From Lithospermum erythrorhizon (taxonomy: Eukaryota > Streptophyta > Magnoliopsida > Boraginales > Boraginaceae): a stretch of DNA of 64,000 nucleotides. Shown one piece after another: positions 12,360 through 24,689 of this stretch. The stretch covers positions 1 through 64,000 of the forward strand of contig JADFUC010000453.1 of NCBI GenBank assembly GCA_019722365.1. Direction: 5' to 3'. The position numbers were made by a program, and so were the translations under genes. How positions within the stretch are numbered: position 1 is the first letter of the stretch; every line of letters starts with the position of its first letter. The notes below the pieces were generated by a model that was not told where the DNA came from, ran no database searches, and worked only from the letters and a program-made list of their open reading frames with translations.

Positions 12360-13350
12360 TGTTGGAAATCGTGAGGAATTGATTCCATTTATTATGCCGT
12401 TGCGTGATTGTGTATCAATTCATTTACCCGGTTAGGTTAAATGTGATTATCGAACTTAGTGTTCAGCTTAGTAATTGTATATTCTTAGTGTGGGTTCATG
12501 ATAATTTAAGGGGTTATAGGCGATTCTTTAGATCTTCTTCATTAATACGTTATAATAATAGTAATTGGTCAATTATTATTATTATGGCTACTATACGGCG
12601 CAGAAGGTCATGCCATTATAGTGGCGTTGAGTTATATTTCATGTATGAAATTAAAGAAAACTGTATAATTGAGAAATGTATTTCTCGATTCTGAGGATCT
12701 ACGTTTGTATAGAATATCGATAGAACAAAATAGAATCAATTAAATAGTTATTTAGTTGGTTCGAGTAATTTAGTATTTATCGATAACTTGAAAGATTATT
12801 GATATTATTCCTTCTTTATTTAATTAAGCTAATTATATAAATTCGACTAAATTACTTGACTTCATTAGTGTCTTATGGCCCCAATAGAGTTAGCAGTCAA
12901 CTAATACTTAACGGGTTCTTATCGAGAACTTTGTTTAACTTTAGTCTATGTAAGCAAACTTTGGGAGTTTTCATGATAGGTTTTAAGAAAATCTTTTTAT
13001 CAAAAACCTAAGTGACCCCCACTTTAGTAGAAAATTCTCGAAAATTTTTGGGGTTTTAGTTTTGTTAAATCACTTGTTTACTAAGCGTAAATCGGTTCTT
13101 GATTCAGCACTCTCTGGTGTGGACCAACTAGACATATCATACGATTGATATTCTGACGAAAGGAGGAGGTAAAGGGAAGTCAAATTCACGTTGTGAAATT
13201 TGAAGCGTTAAGGTTTTTAATTGGAATTTTCACGGCTATGATAATAAGTACTCTGTTTATTCATATATTGTAAATATATGTTTTTTATTCTTAATGTAGT
13301 AAGCACTTTAGATCCACAGGTTATGGATTTGTATTTATCGTATATCCATA
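12360..13350 (+). repeat. 3' LTR of the nested copia element
   Basis: Begins TGTTGGAAAT right after the polypurine tract. It aligns with the LTR starting at 31461 on the plus strand and with the LTR ending at 33782 on the minus strand; GTGTATCAATTCATTTAC and TTAGTAATTGTATATT-type blocks are shared. The 3' border is not sharp in this copy because the end is degraded; about 13330-13373 is possible. Confidence 0.75.
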
Positions 13351-13373
13351 GTAATTTTCGATCGCTCGCGTTT

Positions 13374-13533
13374 GAGGAAGACAGGTAGAAATTACGGACC
13401 GGAAGGAGAAGGTTTCCCAGAGGAGTAAAAGTGTAGTGGCCTTAGTGAAGAGAGTTCTATGATCCCGGAGTGTAGAGGCGACTTGGGAACGTGAGGATGA
13501 GATGAGGAACCGTTACCCGCAGCTTTTCGAGTA
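13374..13533 (+). pseudogene. End of Tekay pol after the nested insertion (chromodomain-like tail)
   Basis: The frame resumes with VEITDRKEKV near 13388 and ends in VEATWEREDEMRNRYPQLFE followed by TAG at 13531-13533. The same end (EEATWEREEDVRNRYPHLFE) occurs in the second element at 44518-44585. In chromoviruses this integrase C-terminal region targets insertion to particular chromatin. It marks the right side of the copia insertion. Confidence 0.85.
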
Positions 13534-13649
13534 GATGTGAGTTGGTATTACTTTTATTTTGTATGGTATTTGAGTTCGTGTTATGATTTATGTTCTTGTT
13601 GGGTGTGGGTTGTCAAATTTCGGATTGAAATTTTATTAGAACTTGATGG

Positions 13650-16264
13650 TGTAATAACACGTTAGGTTAATTTAGATAATAATATTAAGATTCGTATTAA
13701 ATTTATTTGGGCGAATTACATTTATAATTTAGTAGTAGTAGCCGGGGATAATTCGAGTTAAGTTAGATCGTTAAGTCGTTTGATAACTCGATTCACTTGA
13801 TTTGGGCACAAACTCCTGTGCGGCTTTTATGACTTAAGTGTTAAGTAAACTAATATACAAATCCTTATCGTGCTTACCAAAACACAAAATATCTCCTCGA
13901 ATTCTTGTTAGTTCGACCAAGACCCCACTTTTGGAGCAAAGAAGATTTTTCTCTTCCGTTTTAACTTCGCCTTGATGCTAATAAACATCCTCGAGTTGAT
14001 TGTTAAGGCTTCCCAACATCTTTCCCTACGAATTTGAGGTAAGAAAATAGAGTTTTGGTTGATTTTTAAGGGTTGACTTTTGGTTGACTTTTTTCATAAC
14101 TCAATTTTATGTTGTTTCTAAGTTTGTTATGGATCTTGCATGATGTATATAAGTGAAGTAATTTATGATTTAAGAGATTGTTTGAGGATGTTATAGTTGG
14201 GTTGACTTTTCTAGGTTTTGGTTTACTTTTATTTTTGATATTTTTATAAGATTTTAAATGTAGGGAGTTTAATTGGGACCTTATTGTAGGTATTGTAAAG
14301 GTTAGAATTGTGATTCCAAAAATTGATTAAAAGGGAGTTAGGGGTGAAAAAGTGTGATTTGTAAGTTGAGTTGTAATTGATATTTTAGATTATGATTGTT
14401 AATTATGGACTTGAGGTTTAAAATAGAATGACTTATAAGTTGATATGAAATGTTAAAGTAATAAGGTGGAATTCTAGCGGGGAAACCGATTGGGTTGTAA
14501 TCGTGAGTTATTATTTCGTTGTTTATACGTCGTTGTGAAGCTGAGTGTAGAAATCGTTACTTAGAGTTGGTTGTGTATCTTCTGAAACCTTGAAGTATAG
14601 TAGTAGGTTTGATTATACTTTCTGGGTGTTTTGTTAGGCGTTGATCGTGGAAAGGGCCATTACCGTGATTGTGTTTGCAGTTTTGTGGTAGCTAGCAGAG
14701 GTGAGTACTTATCTCATGGTCTTCTTTTGCGTACTTACTTTAAATTGTGAGCGTGTTATTATAGTATGATTATGTGAGAATAGATATGCAGTAATGGGTG
14801 TGTTATGATTACGTGAAATATATACATGTAATTGTTGTATGATTATGTGTAGTGCATTTGTGTGAGCCGTGTTATGACTATCTGCGATTGTGATTACGTA
14901 GGCGGGTGGCAAGTAATAGCTTGAACTCCCGGCTTATATTTCGATTTACGTGACATCGTGTTGTATTTACGTGGCCTTGTCGTGACTTTATGTATTCTGT
15001 GGCCTTGTCGGCGGTTGTAATTGATTTATGATTGTGAGATGTTTTAGGCATTGTCTTGGATATTGTTTGGAGTAAGTATTTGGTTATTGAGAGGTGACTT
15101 AAGTATTTGGATATGACCCTATATTGGGATGATTATGGGTTAGATGGCTATAAACTAAGCTGCGGGATATGTGACGATGTTGGCACTTATACTTCGGTAT
15201 AAGTGCGGTGTCGAATCTTTATTATCAACTTTCTTGTAATGCGTTGTCGGTGTTGGCACTTATACTTCGGTATAAAGTGCGAGTGTGAATCTATTATCAC
15301 TTTCTTATGTGCATTGTCGGTGTTGGCTATCTTTGGTATAAGTGCGGTGTGAGATCTATTATTACTTTTACATATGGGTGTCGGTGTTGGCCTTATACTT
15401 TGGTATAAGTGCGGTGTTTATCGGCGATTAGTCCGTTCTTTGTAGGTGAGCGGATTGGTATATATGCTGGCGTTAGAGGGTTGGTATACTTGTGGAGATA
15501 TGAGATAGAAGGTGATCACTAGAGTTATAGTCATTGTTGTGTCTACATGATTTAGGTATGGGTGATTATTATTGCCTTATTGAGACATACATTATATCTT
15601 AACGTATTTATCGTGATACATACTTTGGAATCTTGTTGTATGACTTTATTAGGTAGTCGTGGATATATAAAGTATTTATTAAATTATTGACTATTATAGT
15701 ACTTATGCATGCAAGTTCGGTATGGTAAGTTCGCATTTGTGTTAAGTTTTCACTAAGGCCTTTGAGAACTTCGCCCACTTTTAAGCTTTGGGCGGCATTT
15801 CGTTTGTGCGAGTTATTGAGGCGGCTAGTTGAGCAATTTGTTGGAGTTTGTCTGAGTGGCTAGGTGAGCATCGGAGTGGTGAGGATCCTCCCCTTGATCT
15901 CATTTTGATATGTTGTCAGCCCATTTTTTGGTGTTGTGCTTATTTTCAAACTTAGCCTTGTCGGTAATTGTTTACGTATTCGGGAATACGATCACTACTT
16001 TCTCGATTGTGGCAACTGCCCAGGCATTACTTGTTTATTTGGGATATGTTGTATATATATATATGAGTTGGTTAGTTGGGCTCGCCTAATGGATTGTAAA
16101 CTTTAAAAGCTGTTTTATTTTGAGAATCTTGTGGAAATAAATTTTGGATGGCTTGAGTTGTGCTTTTTAAGCCAAAGGTAGATCCGTCGGTTGGTGATAC
16201 GGTGTTCGGATATAATGATGCAAAAGCTCCGAGGACGGCTGACGCAGGCGGAGTCAATTACAAC
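13650..16264 (+). repeat. 3' LTR of the first Tekay-like element
   Basis: About 2.6 kb, starting TGTAATAACACG just after an AAATTTCGGATTGAAATTTTA tail that corresponds to the AAATTCGAGGACGAAATTTTA tail of the second element. It ends near 16264 at the same place as the 5' copy (1817). It carries the GAGGTGAGTAC motif at 14698, four tandem units with TTCG-loop hairpins (15178-15420) and a (TA)n run near 16050. LTRs of 2-3 kb are usual for Tekay-type elements. Confidence 0.8.
15178..15420 (+). repeat. Tandem hairpin repeat inside the Tekay LTR
   Basis: Four units of about 65-70 bp start at about 15178, 15251, 15320 and 15384. Each contains a stem CTTATAC and GTATAAG around a TTCG loop, then AAGTGCGGTGT and a TATTATCA-CTTTCTT block and GTCGGTGTTGG. 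The matching part of the 5' LTR (1269-1420) has about three degraded units. Confidence 0.8.
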
Positions 16265-17170
16265 TTCGTCTTTTAATTAATTACATTTACACTTATATAG
16301 TAACTAATTAATTTACAGGTCATTACTAGTTCAAAAGGTAAAACCATTCAAGCCTTTGTCTCTAAAACAACTTACATGTTTTATTTCTTAAATACAAATG
16401 AGTCATATTATTACTGGTCTCAGAAAACAAATTAATATATTATAACATATATTATACATGAACAAATCAATAATTTTATTAATTATATTTATACATGTAT
16501 AGCATGGATGAAAGCGAATGAACAAAATACACTTTTAAGCCTAACTATGTCACGATTACTTCTTGTCAAATAATCTAAACAATTCTAATTGCATAATTAT
16601 AAATTTACTAATACTCGAATTTTATGAAATTATACTACTCCCTCCATTCTAGTTTACTTGATTATGGAGGTAAAAAGTAATATATTAAGAAGTTGAGTAA
16701 TATTATAATATACCCTAAAAAGTATTTTATTAAAAAAATATTTTAGTTAATCATGAAAATTAAAAATAATTTATTAAGGGACAAAGGAAATATAATATAG
16801 TAATAAAGTTGCGTTGAAATATTATATGATCAAATAAAAAGGAAATGAAAAATTTTCTTCTGTGATGAAGTAAATTGAAATTAGAGAATTATTAATTAAA
16901 AACCTAATGCCATATTTTTAATTAATTAATAGTATTAGATTGATCAAATTGGAACTATTAATTAAATTGAATAAAACAATTTTATTAAAGCCCAAAATCA
17001 GCCGAACCAAACTAGGTGAGCGAGTGGGAGCGAAGCGAGGTTGGCTAGGCGAGGTTCGAACCACCCCAGGGTTTTGAAGCCACTGAGTTCGAGGAGGCAA
17101 CGTCATGGCCGCCCATGAGGTGGTGGTCGAGTATTAACATACTCACCACCTCTTGGATCGGTTGTGGTGG
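16265..17170. other. AT-rich intergenic stretch with one MITE
   Basis: No gene is visible. Apart from the MITE at 16638-16790 the stretch is AT-rich up to about 16980. A GC-richer segment at 16980-17165 contains GGTTCGAACCACC, which looks like a tRNA B box, but no matching A box or cloverleaf is convincing. Confidence 0.5.
16638..16790. mobile_element. Stowaway-type MITE
   Basis: Begins CTCCCTCCATTCTAG after a TA, the standard Stowaway terminus, and ends about 153 bp later in a degraded inverted copy (GGGACAAAGGAAA) before TA. Its interior is AT-rich and it codes for nothing. Such elements are moved by Tc1/mariner transposases. Confidence 0.65.
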
Positions 17171-20050
17171 ATCAAATTCACCTTTTTTATCATTTTTTTA
17201 TTTAAGCGTAGTTTAAAGATTAACTACAAGCAGTCCATAGCATATATATAATCTATGAAAGATTAACTACAAGCAATTCTTTATGAAAGATGAAAGCTTC
17301 CTGTGGATCCAAAAAACACAAACCCAAACAATACTAATAACAACAAAGATTGCCGTATTTTTAAATAAATGCTTTAGCTTAGTGATAAGATATAAAGAAT
17401 GAATAGAACATGATGGACCTGATAGAGAATACAATTAGAATAAGAAATTTGACATGAACAGAAGAAAAACTCAAGGTTTTCTTGAGTAGATTGTCATTAG
17501 TAGAAATTTTTCATTGTCGATGCATTGAATTCGTATATAGGTATTAAGTATATATAGTAGAGGTTTGACATGACGAAAAGAAGGCTGAGGGGCTCTCTTG
17601 GTCAATGTCAGATGTGGATATTTTTGCAATGTCGATAAAGAATTCGACTAGATAGAATGTCAATAAAAGAAATTAATAATGATAAAGATCGACAAAATTC
17701 TTATTTCTAAATTATATGAAATAGAAACACAAGAATTATTATAATATGAAATAATATTTGAAGTAGTATTTGAAAAATAGTAAAGATTGCCGATTTTATT
17801 TCGACTCCCTCGAATGTCTTTATTCTTGGAATTGATTGGATCAATCTTCTAAAAGCGTCCTGAATTTCCGTTGTATCGCGTATTAAAAGCTAAGATTGTC
17901 ACGGATCGAAGGAAAACTCTATCAATGCACTTCCATAAAATCCTAATACGTATGTCGGGTAAACTAGTCCATCTTAGCGATACATTTAAATATCTAGCTG
18001 TCATTGAGGCGGAGGCCGTTTTAGATTCGCTTTAACCTCTACATGAATAATCTTATTAGACTTCGATGGCGTGCAGATTCACAAAAGCCATCTATCTCCC
18101 ATGACATGCTGGAGCTTAGGCATCCGACAAAATTGCATCCCCAATCTTTAAATTATTGGGTTCTTCGAAGGACGTTTTCTTTTCGTCTTCAGTAACTTGT
18201 CTCCGTTGTGAAACTTTGAGCAGAATGATTATACGTCATTGTCGAGGATTTGATAGGTAGTGCGAAACTTAAATTCCAACCGGAGGAGTCCTTCAACACA
18301 ATAAGTTCATTAGACTCAGCATGAACTCCTTCAACATCACCAGGATTCTGTAAATCGATAAGTGTCTCTATCCCCGAAACTTGCCTTCGTCCGACAAGAT
18401 TATATTTGATGGTTGACGAGGTCTATTATCAAATATAGTTTGAAATTGTCCTGTAATTTTCTGCTTTTTTCTCTTAGGACAATCAAGATCTTCAAAAAAC
18501 TGAGGGATAATTTAACTCTTGCCCTTTTCTGTTTAAGACCAATACACAAATTGAGACATTCAAAAATATTCTCGGAAGGGGTAAAAACTTCATCATCAAT
18601 CTCTATGATATCCTTGTTCCAATAATCTATTATAGCATGGAAAATAGCAATAGGTTGAGTATTATCTTGAAGACTACTAACCTGTTGTTTGGTTTGCTCA
18701 CCAGTTGTTTCGATTTGTTGATTAATTTGCCTATGAACGGCGATTAACGGAGAGGAGGATCTTGTTCTCCTCTAGCCGACATAGTTTTCATTCCGGACTG
18801 GAAGCTTAACTGTGAAGCTTTATATGTATCTTGATCCATAATAAATTCTCTCCAATAGTTGTTTTGCTGCTTTTCTTTTCTTTTTTCCTTCTTCCACAAA
18901 CAAATAAAAGGCTTATTGTTGATTTCTACCAAAGTTTTCCCGTGAGATGGCTGAGGAGGAGTCCTGAGACCGGTCTCGTATTTGAGTTGCCGACTTTCTT
19001 TTGAGCTGTTTACTTGCTATTTCAATGTTTCCTTATTTCTACTTGCTCATTCAGTTTTTAAAATTTATATGACATTACATAAAAACCATTATTGATAAAT
19101 TTAATAAATGAGCTTCATTTTGATAAATGGTGTTTGTTATTGCTAAAGTGCATGGACTCTTCCTGTACTTGTTTACGTCATGAGTGGTCTTTTATCGTTA
19201 GTTCATTACGGTGGTCTATCAACATTGGACAAGGTGTTAGGGAGTAGTATTGAAGAGGTTTTGCAGCATGGACACTTAAAAGTGTTGTATTAGGAAGCCA
19301 ACAAATTAAATAAAAGGTCTGCTACTTTTCACGAGGGCTAAAATAGAAAAGATGTTAAGAAAAATTCATTGAAGTGCTATGCAAACTTACTAGATAATTG
19401 ATCTTTTTGGCTCGAAGCATGATTTAGTGGCGAGGTTGGGAAGTATTTTATCCGAGATTAGTTGACTAGAAAGAGTAAGAATAGGTTAACTTGTTTTTCC
19501 TTTTCTTTCTGCTGCTAAGTAGAATTCAAATTTTCTACTTGTGTGGTTGTATGCATAAATTTTCTAGTAGTAGTTGGATAAAGGTATAAGATATATATTG
19601 AGCAGTTCATAATGCAAAACTTCAATAGTATCACCAACCACCCACTGACTTGCATTCATCCACCCTTTATATGACATGATTTTCTTGTATACAAGATAGA
19701 AAACCTATTGCATCTCCAAGTACATTATTATTGAACGTCTTTCATTGTATTCATATTCAATAGTCATGCTTGATTCTTGATAATACAGATGAGACTTCTA
19801 GACATCAAAACCATCTTGGTGGAGTATGATGATTGTTATCAATTAACATCAAACAATTGTCATGTATTCAAGTGACCGTCAAATAGAATTGTGCTCACAT
19901 AAGACTTTGGTCAACAGAGCATGGTCCTATTTTCGATTGTTTCACTAATTGCAAAAGGCTGTACCATATCCACTAGGACAGCTTAGTATTTACTACATAA
20001 TAGGTAAAGCTGTATCGTACATTGACAAATGCCCGAAGCATGAGGAGCAT
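17171..20050. other. Intergenic region with an unrecognised coding remnant
   Basis: A short direct repeat 'AAGATTAACTACAAGCA' occurs at about 17213 and 17257. Between about 17780 and 18960 the minus strand has several short open stretches that read like a broken polyprotein gene (for example 18744-18932, then an acidic stretch near 18560-18640). I cannot assign a family; a retroelement gag or an old pararetrovirus-like insertion is possible. From 18960 to 20050 I see only the 3' flank of the LIFEGUARD gene and no other gene. Confidence 0.35.
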
Positions 20051-23000
20051 CTAGGTGTCTCTTGAGTTCAACATCCGCAGGATGGTGAGGAACAAGTTAA
20101 GGATGTCCAAGTACAGAGTGACGGAAGCCCAAATGTACTCATCGTAACTGAAACGTTTAATCAGGTTCTGTGTATCGAAGACTATGTAACCTGAGAACAC
20201 GATGGCAGCCATGGCACTGTAGATAGCAACAGAGGTAGACCCAAATGGGAAAAACATCTGCATTTCAACAAAAGAATATTATATGTCTAATGAACATATA
20301 CAAGAAATCAAGGAGAAGGGGGGCAACAAAGGATAGTAAAGGGAGATGACTTACCTGAATAAAGCTAGTAAGGACAAGTACGATAAGGCTAGTGAACAGA
20401 ACTGGACCAAGGAAACTGAAATCGTGGCCGTTTTTCGAAGCCCAGAAAGTGTAACCAGTCAAAGCAGAGACAACTGCTGATGTCAAAATCAGAGCTTCCA
20501 GCACGATCCTACCTGTTAATCAGTCAACAAAATATTAGTGTAGCTGAAAGATAGTGGTAGGGTGTATAGCCAGAGAGCCACCAAGAAAAAATTATGAGCA
20601 TACTCAGAACTTACCATCAGTGTTTGCACAAGTCACACCAACAGTGACACTCAGAGAAGCAGTGAAGAGTCCCAGGAAGACAAAGTTCAATGGGTGCTTC
20701 TGCTGGTAGATGTGCAACGGCCATAACACTGCATATAGAGCAATTACAATATTATAAAGCAGGGTTACTAAAATACATGTATGCATATAGAACAAAACAA
20801 ATTATTGTAAAAATCAGCAAAATATTCTTAGGAAGCATGATAACATAGCACTATCATGAAGAATTTATAAGCATGATATTCACATGGATATCCAATTCAA
20901 CTTGCTCATCCTATCTTCTTCGTTATTTGCATGGGTATTATCAATTTTGCATCGTAACAAGTATTGACTCTCTTCCTATTGTTGGTCCTTGAAATCTTTA
21001 CAATTGTCGTCAACAAATTTAAGTAATCATATTGGAACTTGTGTTTTCATTCAAAATACTTTTTTTTCAGTCACATACAACTTCATTGAAAGGCAAAGAC
21101 AAGAAACCAATTTTACGATGTTTTAAAAGTAAAGGAAACATGATTTCAATAACAGAAAGATAACAGCTTCAAATGTACACATGTAAATGAGTATATGCAT
21201 ATATGTATGGAATGCAAAACAGCAAATCAAGGAAAACATTTAGATGATCAAATATGAAGAAGATTTGTAAACGTCCAATGGATGTAACCCAAGCAACACC
21301 AGCAGCACATAAATAAAATCATGTAGCGACATTATATCCTTCCGAGGGTCCATATTCTTCACAAGAATTAATAGAATATATGTCGACATATCATTTTTAG
21401 ACTTGAAAACAAATTTACCCTTTAAGCATTAATTATTCCATCATATTGCCATTAACAGTAGATTGATCAATTGAATCTTATTAATTAGAGAGAGATAGTT
21501 AACACATCATTGGAAAAACAGAACGAAAAGAACAAAATTTTATGCATCTAAATGGGATGCAAATAACATACTCCCTCCAATCCATTTTAATTGACTTTCT
21601 CACATATCGAGACATATCTTTAATCTTTACTCTTTAATTATATTATTAACAAAGTTGAAAAAATAATATAGTAAAATTATTTTAAAAGACGAATACAATA
21701 ACATAAATTTTATATTTTTTAGAATAATAAATAATTAATAATTGATGGTCAAAGTTCAATTTCAAAAAGTGGCTTGTCGATTAAAGTGGATTGGAGGAAG
21801 TATAACGAGAGAAATTCTTTGCGGCTTATCGAGGAAGAGCAGCTAAGAAATTAGCATCCTTGATCTCATCGATAAACTGAGTACTATCACCAAAGCAATT
21901 TGGTTTAAATAAATCACAATGGATAATTCATGAAAAATAAAGTTTCTACATATAAATTGAACCACCATGAAAATGGGAATCACATAGGAAGTAAATTAAA
22001 TGCATTGGAAGTAATTAAACGATTCCTATAGATCTTCGGATCATGCTTCATACGAAATTAGTATATTATCCACAGGCTCAAAGTCAACTACCAGGTAACT
22101 CAGTCCTACATTCTCTTTGAATAAGCAACACAAATTGCATCTAAAACAAAAAAGGCATGAAATTCATCAAATAAAAGCCCAATTCCGATAAAATCAAAGT
22201 CAAAATGATAGATATATACATATATATAACAAGAATGCCATCCGAAACCCAAATGGCATCAAATTGAGCAGATATTTCAAAAAATTCAGTAAATAAAAAC
22301 AGCATACCACTTCAAATCAAACAAAAACTGATAGATCTATAAGCATACAAGATTTAAAGTAGTAGTCCACAAATTGCACAAATATTGCAACAATTTAGCA
22401 AGTAACACCCCCAATCCACTTCAACACAAACCTAAACCAACAGATCTGAAATCATTCAATTCATACAACATTTCAACAATTCATCAAATAACACCCCCAA
22501 CTCACATAAAATCAAACCCAAACTAATAGATATACAATCATACTGTAAAATCTAGATATTCATACAAATTGAGCAGAAATTTCAACAATTAATCTAATAA
22601 AACCTCAATTCCCATATAATCAAACTCAAAGTTATTTATCTATATGCATAACAAGAATGTCATCTAAACCCCAAATGGCATCAAATTGAACAAATAATCA
22701 AACAATTCAGCAAATAATCCACTTCAACACAAACACCAAACTAACAGATCTATAAATAATAGAGTAAAATCGAGAGTAGGGGTACAAACAAAGGGTTTAG
22801 AAACACTAATAAAGTATAATACGAACACGGACAAGTCAAATACACCATCCATCTCAATTTAATGGATCATCTAGCAAAAACTTCTTATTTCATTATAATT
22901 GATAGTTCAATGCAACGTTTAGGATTGATGTTAAAAAAAATCATTTTTGTATGATAATATTCTTATTTTGATTGGTATGGTAATTGGATGATGAATTAAA

Positions 23001-23270
23001 TAGAAACGTACATATGAAGGGAAGGAAGAGCATGAAGAGAAGGAACCCGGGGGTTCCACGAAGGAGTTGATTGATGGGGGAATAGAGAACGGTGAGAGCG
23101 GAGACGGCGGTGGTGAGGAGAATCTGAGCGGAGAGGATGCCGTAGACCTTGCGGATGAAACCCCATCGTAGCTCATTCTCTCCATACCCTATGCCTGGGT
23201 ACAACGTCCCTGCTTCTAAGTCTCCTAGGGCTACGTTCTCCTTCGTGCTCAGCTGCTCGAATCCGTACAT
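20051..23270 (-). CDS. LFG: LIFEGUARD / BI-1-like transmembrane protein (TMBIM family), 4 exons
   Basis: Minus-strand gene with exons 23270-23012, 20728-20615, 20512-20355 and 20257-20051 (738 nt, 245 aa). All introns are GT-AG and phases match (donors T/GTACGT, G/GTAAGT, CAG/GTAAGT). The protein has a short hydrophilic N-terminus with LYPG, ELRWGFIRKVY at about 34-43, and about seven hydrophobic segments. Near the end GYIVFDTQNLIKRFSYDEYI and LYLDILNLFL are family hallmarks. Asp205 and Asp228 correspond by position to the two aspartates that gate calcium leak in bacterial YetJ; that functional transfer is inference. Plant LIFEGUARD proteins are about 240 aa, sit in ER, Golgi or tonoplast membranes, and modulate cell death and stress or brassinosteroid responses. 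Intron 1 is 2283 bp and full of repeats. No alternative start is needed; the first Met opens the conserved MYGF/MYGY N-terminus. Confidence 0.93.
21571..21800. mobile_element. Stowaway-type MITE in intron 1 of the LIFEGUARD gene
   Basis: A 230-bp element flanked by TA on both sides (21569-21570, 21801-21802). The termini are inverted repeats: CTCCCTCCAATCCATTTTAA at the left and the complement CTTCCTCCAATCCACTTTAA at the right, so about 25 bp pair with a few mismatches. The interior is AT-rich and noncoding. Confidence 0.88.
22140..22770. repeat. Diverged tandem repeats in intron 1 of the LIFEGUARD gene
   Basis: Five to six degenerate units of about 85-108 bp. Each has a TTTCAACAATTCA-like block, a CACCCCCAA-like block, AATCAAAC--AAACT and a GATCTATAA-like block. 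'ACACCCCCAATCCAC' at 22407 recurs as 'ACACCCCCAACTCAC' at 22491 and in weaker form near 22600 and 22706. ACAAGAATG--ATC followed by AAATGGCATCAAATTGA occurs at 22229 and 22651. Confidence 0.65.
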
Positions 23271-23389
23271 CTTCAGAGAGAGAGGATGGTTTCTCTGGGT
23301 TTGGTTTTTTCTTTGGAACTAGACTTGTCGTCGGTGGATAGATTAAGAGGCCCTTTGGCTCACCTTGTTTTCCACTCAAATGACTAATT

Positions 23390-24510
23390 TATCACCGTTA
23401 TCTGCTTGAGATAAAATGTTAAATGACATATTATCGCATATTCTGATAAGCATTTTGTCTTACTTATTTATATGGACTAAATATAAGGATGCATTATTTT
23501 AAATATTTTATATAATTAAAATAAATCTCATGCTTTTTAACTTTAACATGTCTCCATTACTTTCTCGGCCCCAGCCTTTCTACACTACCACTTATCACTT
23601 ACCCCATGGCCTCACGTCGCCCCATACTCCCTTTGAGGCCCTTTGGCTCTGCCCCCTTATCGCCCTCCCATTTCCCAATCAACCTCTCGCGCCCAAGCCA
23701 CTTTGTAACCGTAAATACAGAGCCCATTTGATACATAAGCGTTACGAGCAAAAAACCAATTAATGGTATTAAAATAATTCGAAATTGGCATACACCCGAT
23801 GGGCTGCCGTTTCAATCGCCCTTTCAAGCAAGCTAAGCTCAGGTAAAATATCACGGGCTGACTTCTAATTGAAACAATTTGGAGCGCGAGAACAAATAAG
23901 CTTGATGAAGATCATTAAGAAATAGCTAAATTGGCACTATGGGCCTACTTTCAACTAATCACACAATGACCTGTGTTACCAAACATAGATTATATCCATA
24001 TGACCTAACGAATAAACATACTAATAATTGATCAAAAATAAAAAATAAACAACTTATTGCGACTAACCCGCCGAGACTAACAGTACCCCAATTCATTAGA
24101 AGCCTCTAGTATGTGAGTTGGGTTGTGGGGTGGGTGGGTGGGGAGGGAAGGGAGGAAGGTTATTGGGTAGGGGGAGGCATGAGAGATTATTGGTGAAAGT
24201 TTAGGGGTAGGGGTAGGGTAGGCGTGATAGGGTGGAGGTTATTGGGTGGGGAGGCGTAGGGGTGTGGTGACCCTGTTCTTTTGTGTAATGTTAGGATAAA
24301 ATAATCATTTCTTGTTTAAAGGTGAAAAATTAGGTCTAGGGTGTCCTCCCGAGCAAAACGATAGTCTAGGGTTTATACCCAAACAGAAAAGAAAATAAAT
24401 TGTTTGAACAAGATAAATACGTCGGGGGCCAGCGTAAAGAATTACCTGATAGTTCGGGGATATCTCGACCAAAAAACCTTTTTTTCTTATTGAATTTGAA
24501 ATCACGGTAC
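23390..24510. mobile_element. Non-autonomous TIR element with G-rich core (copy A)
   Basis: The left arm (about 23400-23560) reads inward as the complement of the arm seen at 54250-54330 (TTTTAATTATATAAAATATTTAAAAT block). The right arm (24275-24505) has the AAATTAGGTCTAGGGTGTCC, 'ATAGTCTAGGGTTTATACCC' and 'GATAGTTCGGGGATATCTCG' blocks shared with the right arms at 28510-28640 and 54478-54625. Between them is a core strongly G-rich on the plus strand (24115-24265). It codes for nothing. The left end is about 120 bp from the LIFEGUARD start codon. Family unknown; termini resemble long-TIR Mutator-like elements only in layout. Confidence 0.5.
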
Positions 24511-24689
24511 TATTAGTGATTTTCGATTATTTATCTTTATGCAGGTAGCGAAAGGACTAGAGCGTCCTTGACTTCATATAAATTTTTCCTAAAATCAACT
24601 TCTTATATCACTTTATCAAATTTAGGAATTACTTTTTAATTTTTACACAAAACTAGATTCCCTATTTATTACTCCTCAAATCAAACCTC

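Larger units (their letters stand above)
5972..13373 (+). mobile_element. Ty1/copia retrotransposon nested in the Tekay pol gene
   Basis: The Tekay pol reading is interrupted just after 5965 and continues at 13378, so about 7.4 kb was inserted. Inside, in the plus direction, are copia-ordered domains (GAG-pre-integrase, integrase, reverse transcriptase, RNase H), a long 3' noncoding tract, a purine-rich stretch and a 3' LTR at 12360. A sequence beginning TGTTG stands at 5972, where a 5' LTR should start, but the following kilobase does not resemble the 3' LTR. No clean target-site duplication was found; 'gaggaa' occurs at both junctions. The element is either rearranged at its 5' end or a composite of two insertions. 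Confidence 0.7.

Noticed and set aside
17030..17100. GGTTCGAACCACC as part of a tRNA gene
   Set aside because: No A box, anticodon arm or acceptor stem could be fitted around it.
17780..18960. Firm assignment to an endogenous plant pararetrovirus
   Set aside because: The open pieces are too short and broken to show a diagnostic motif, so only an unidentified remnant is reported.
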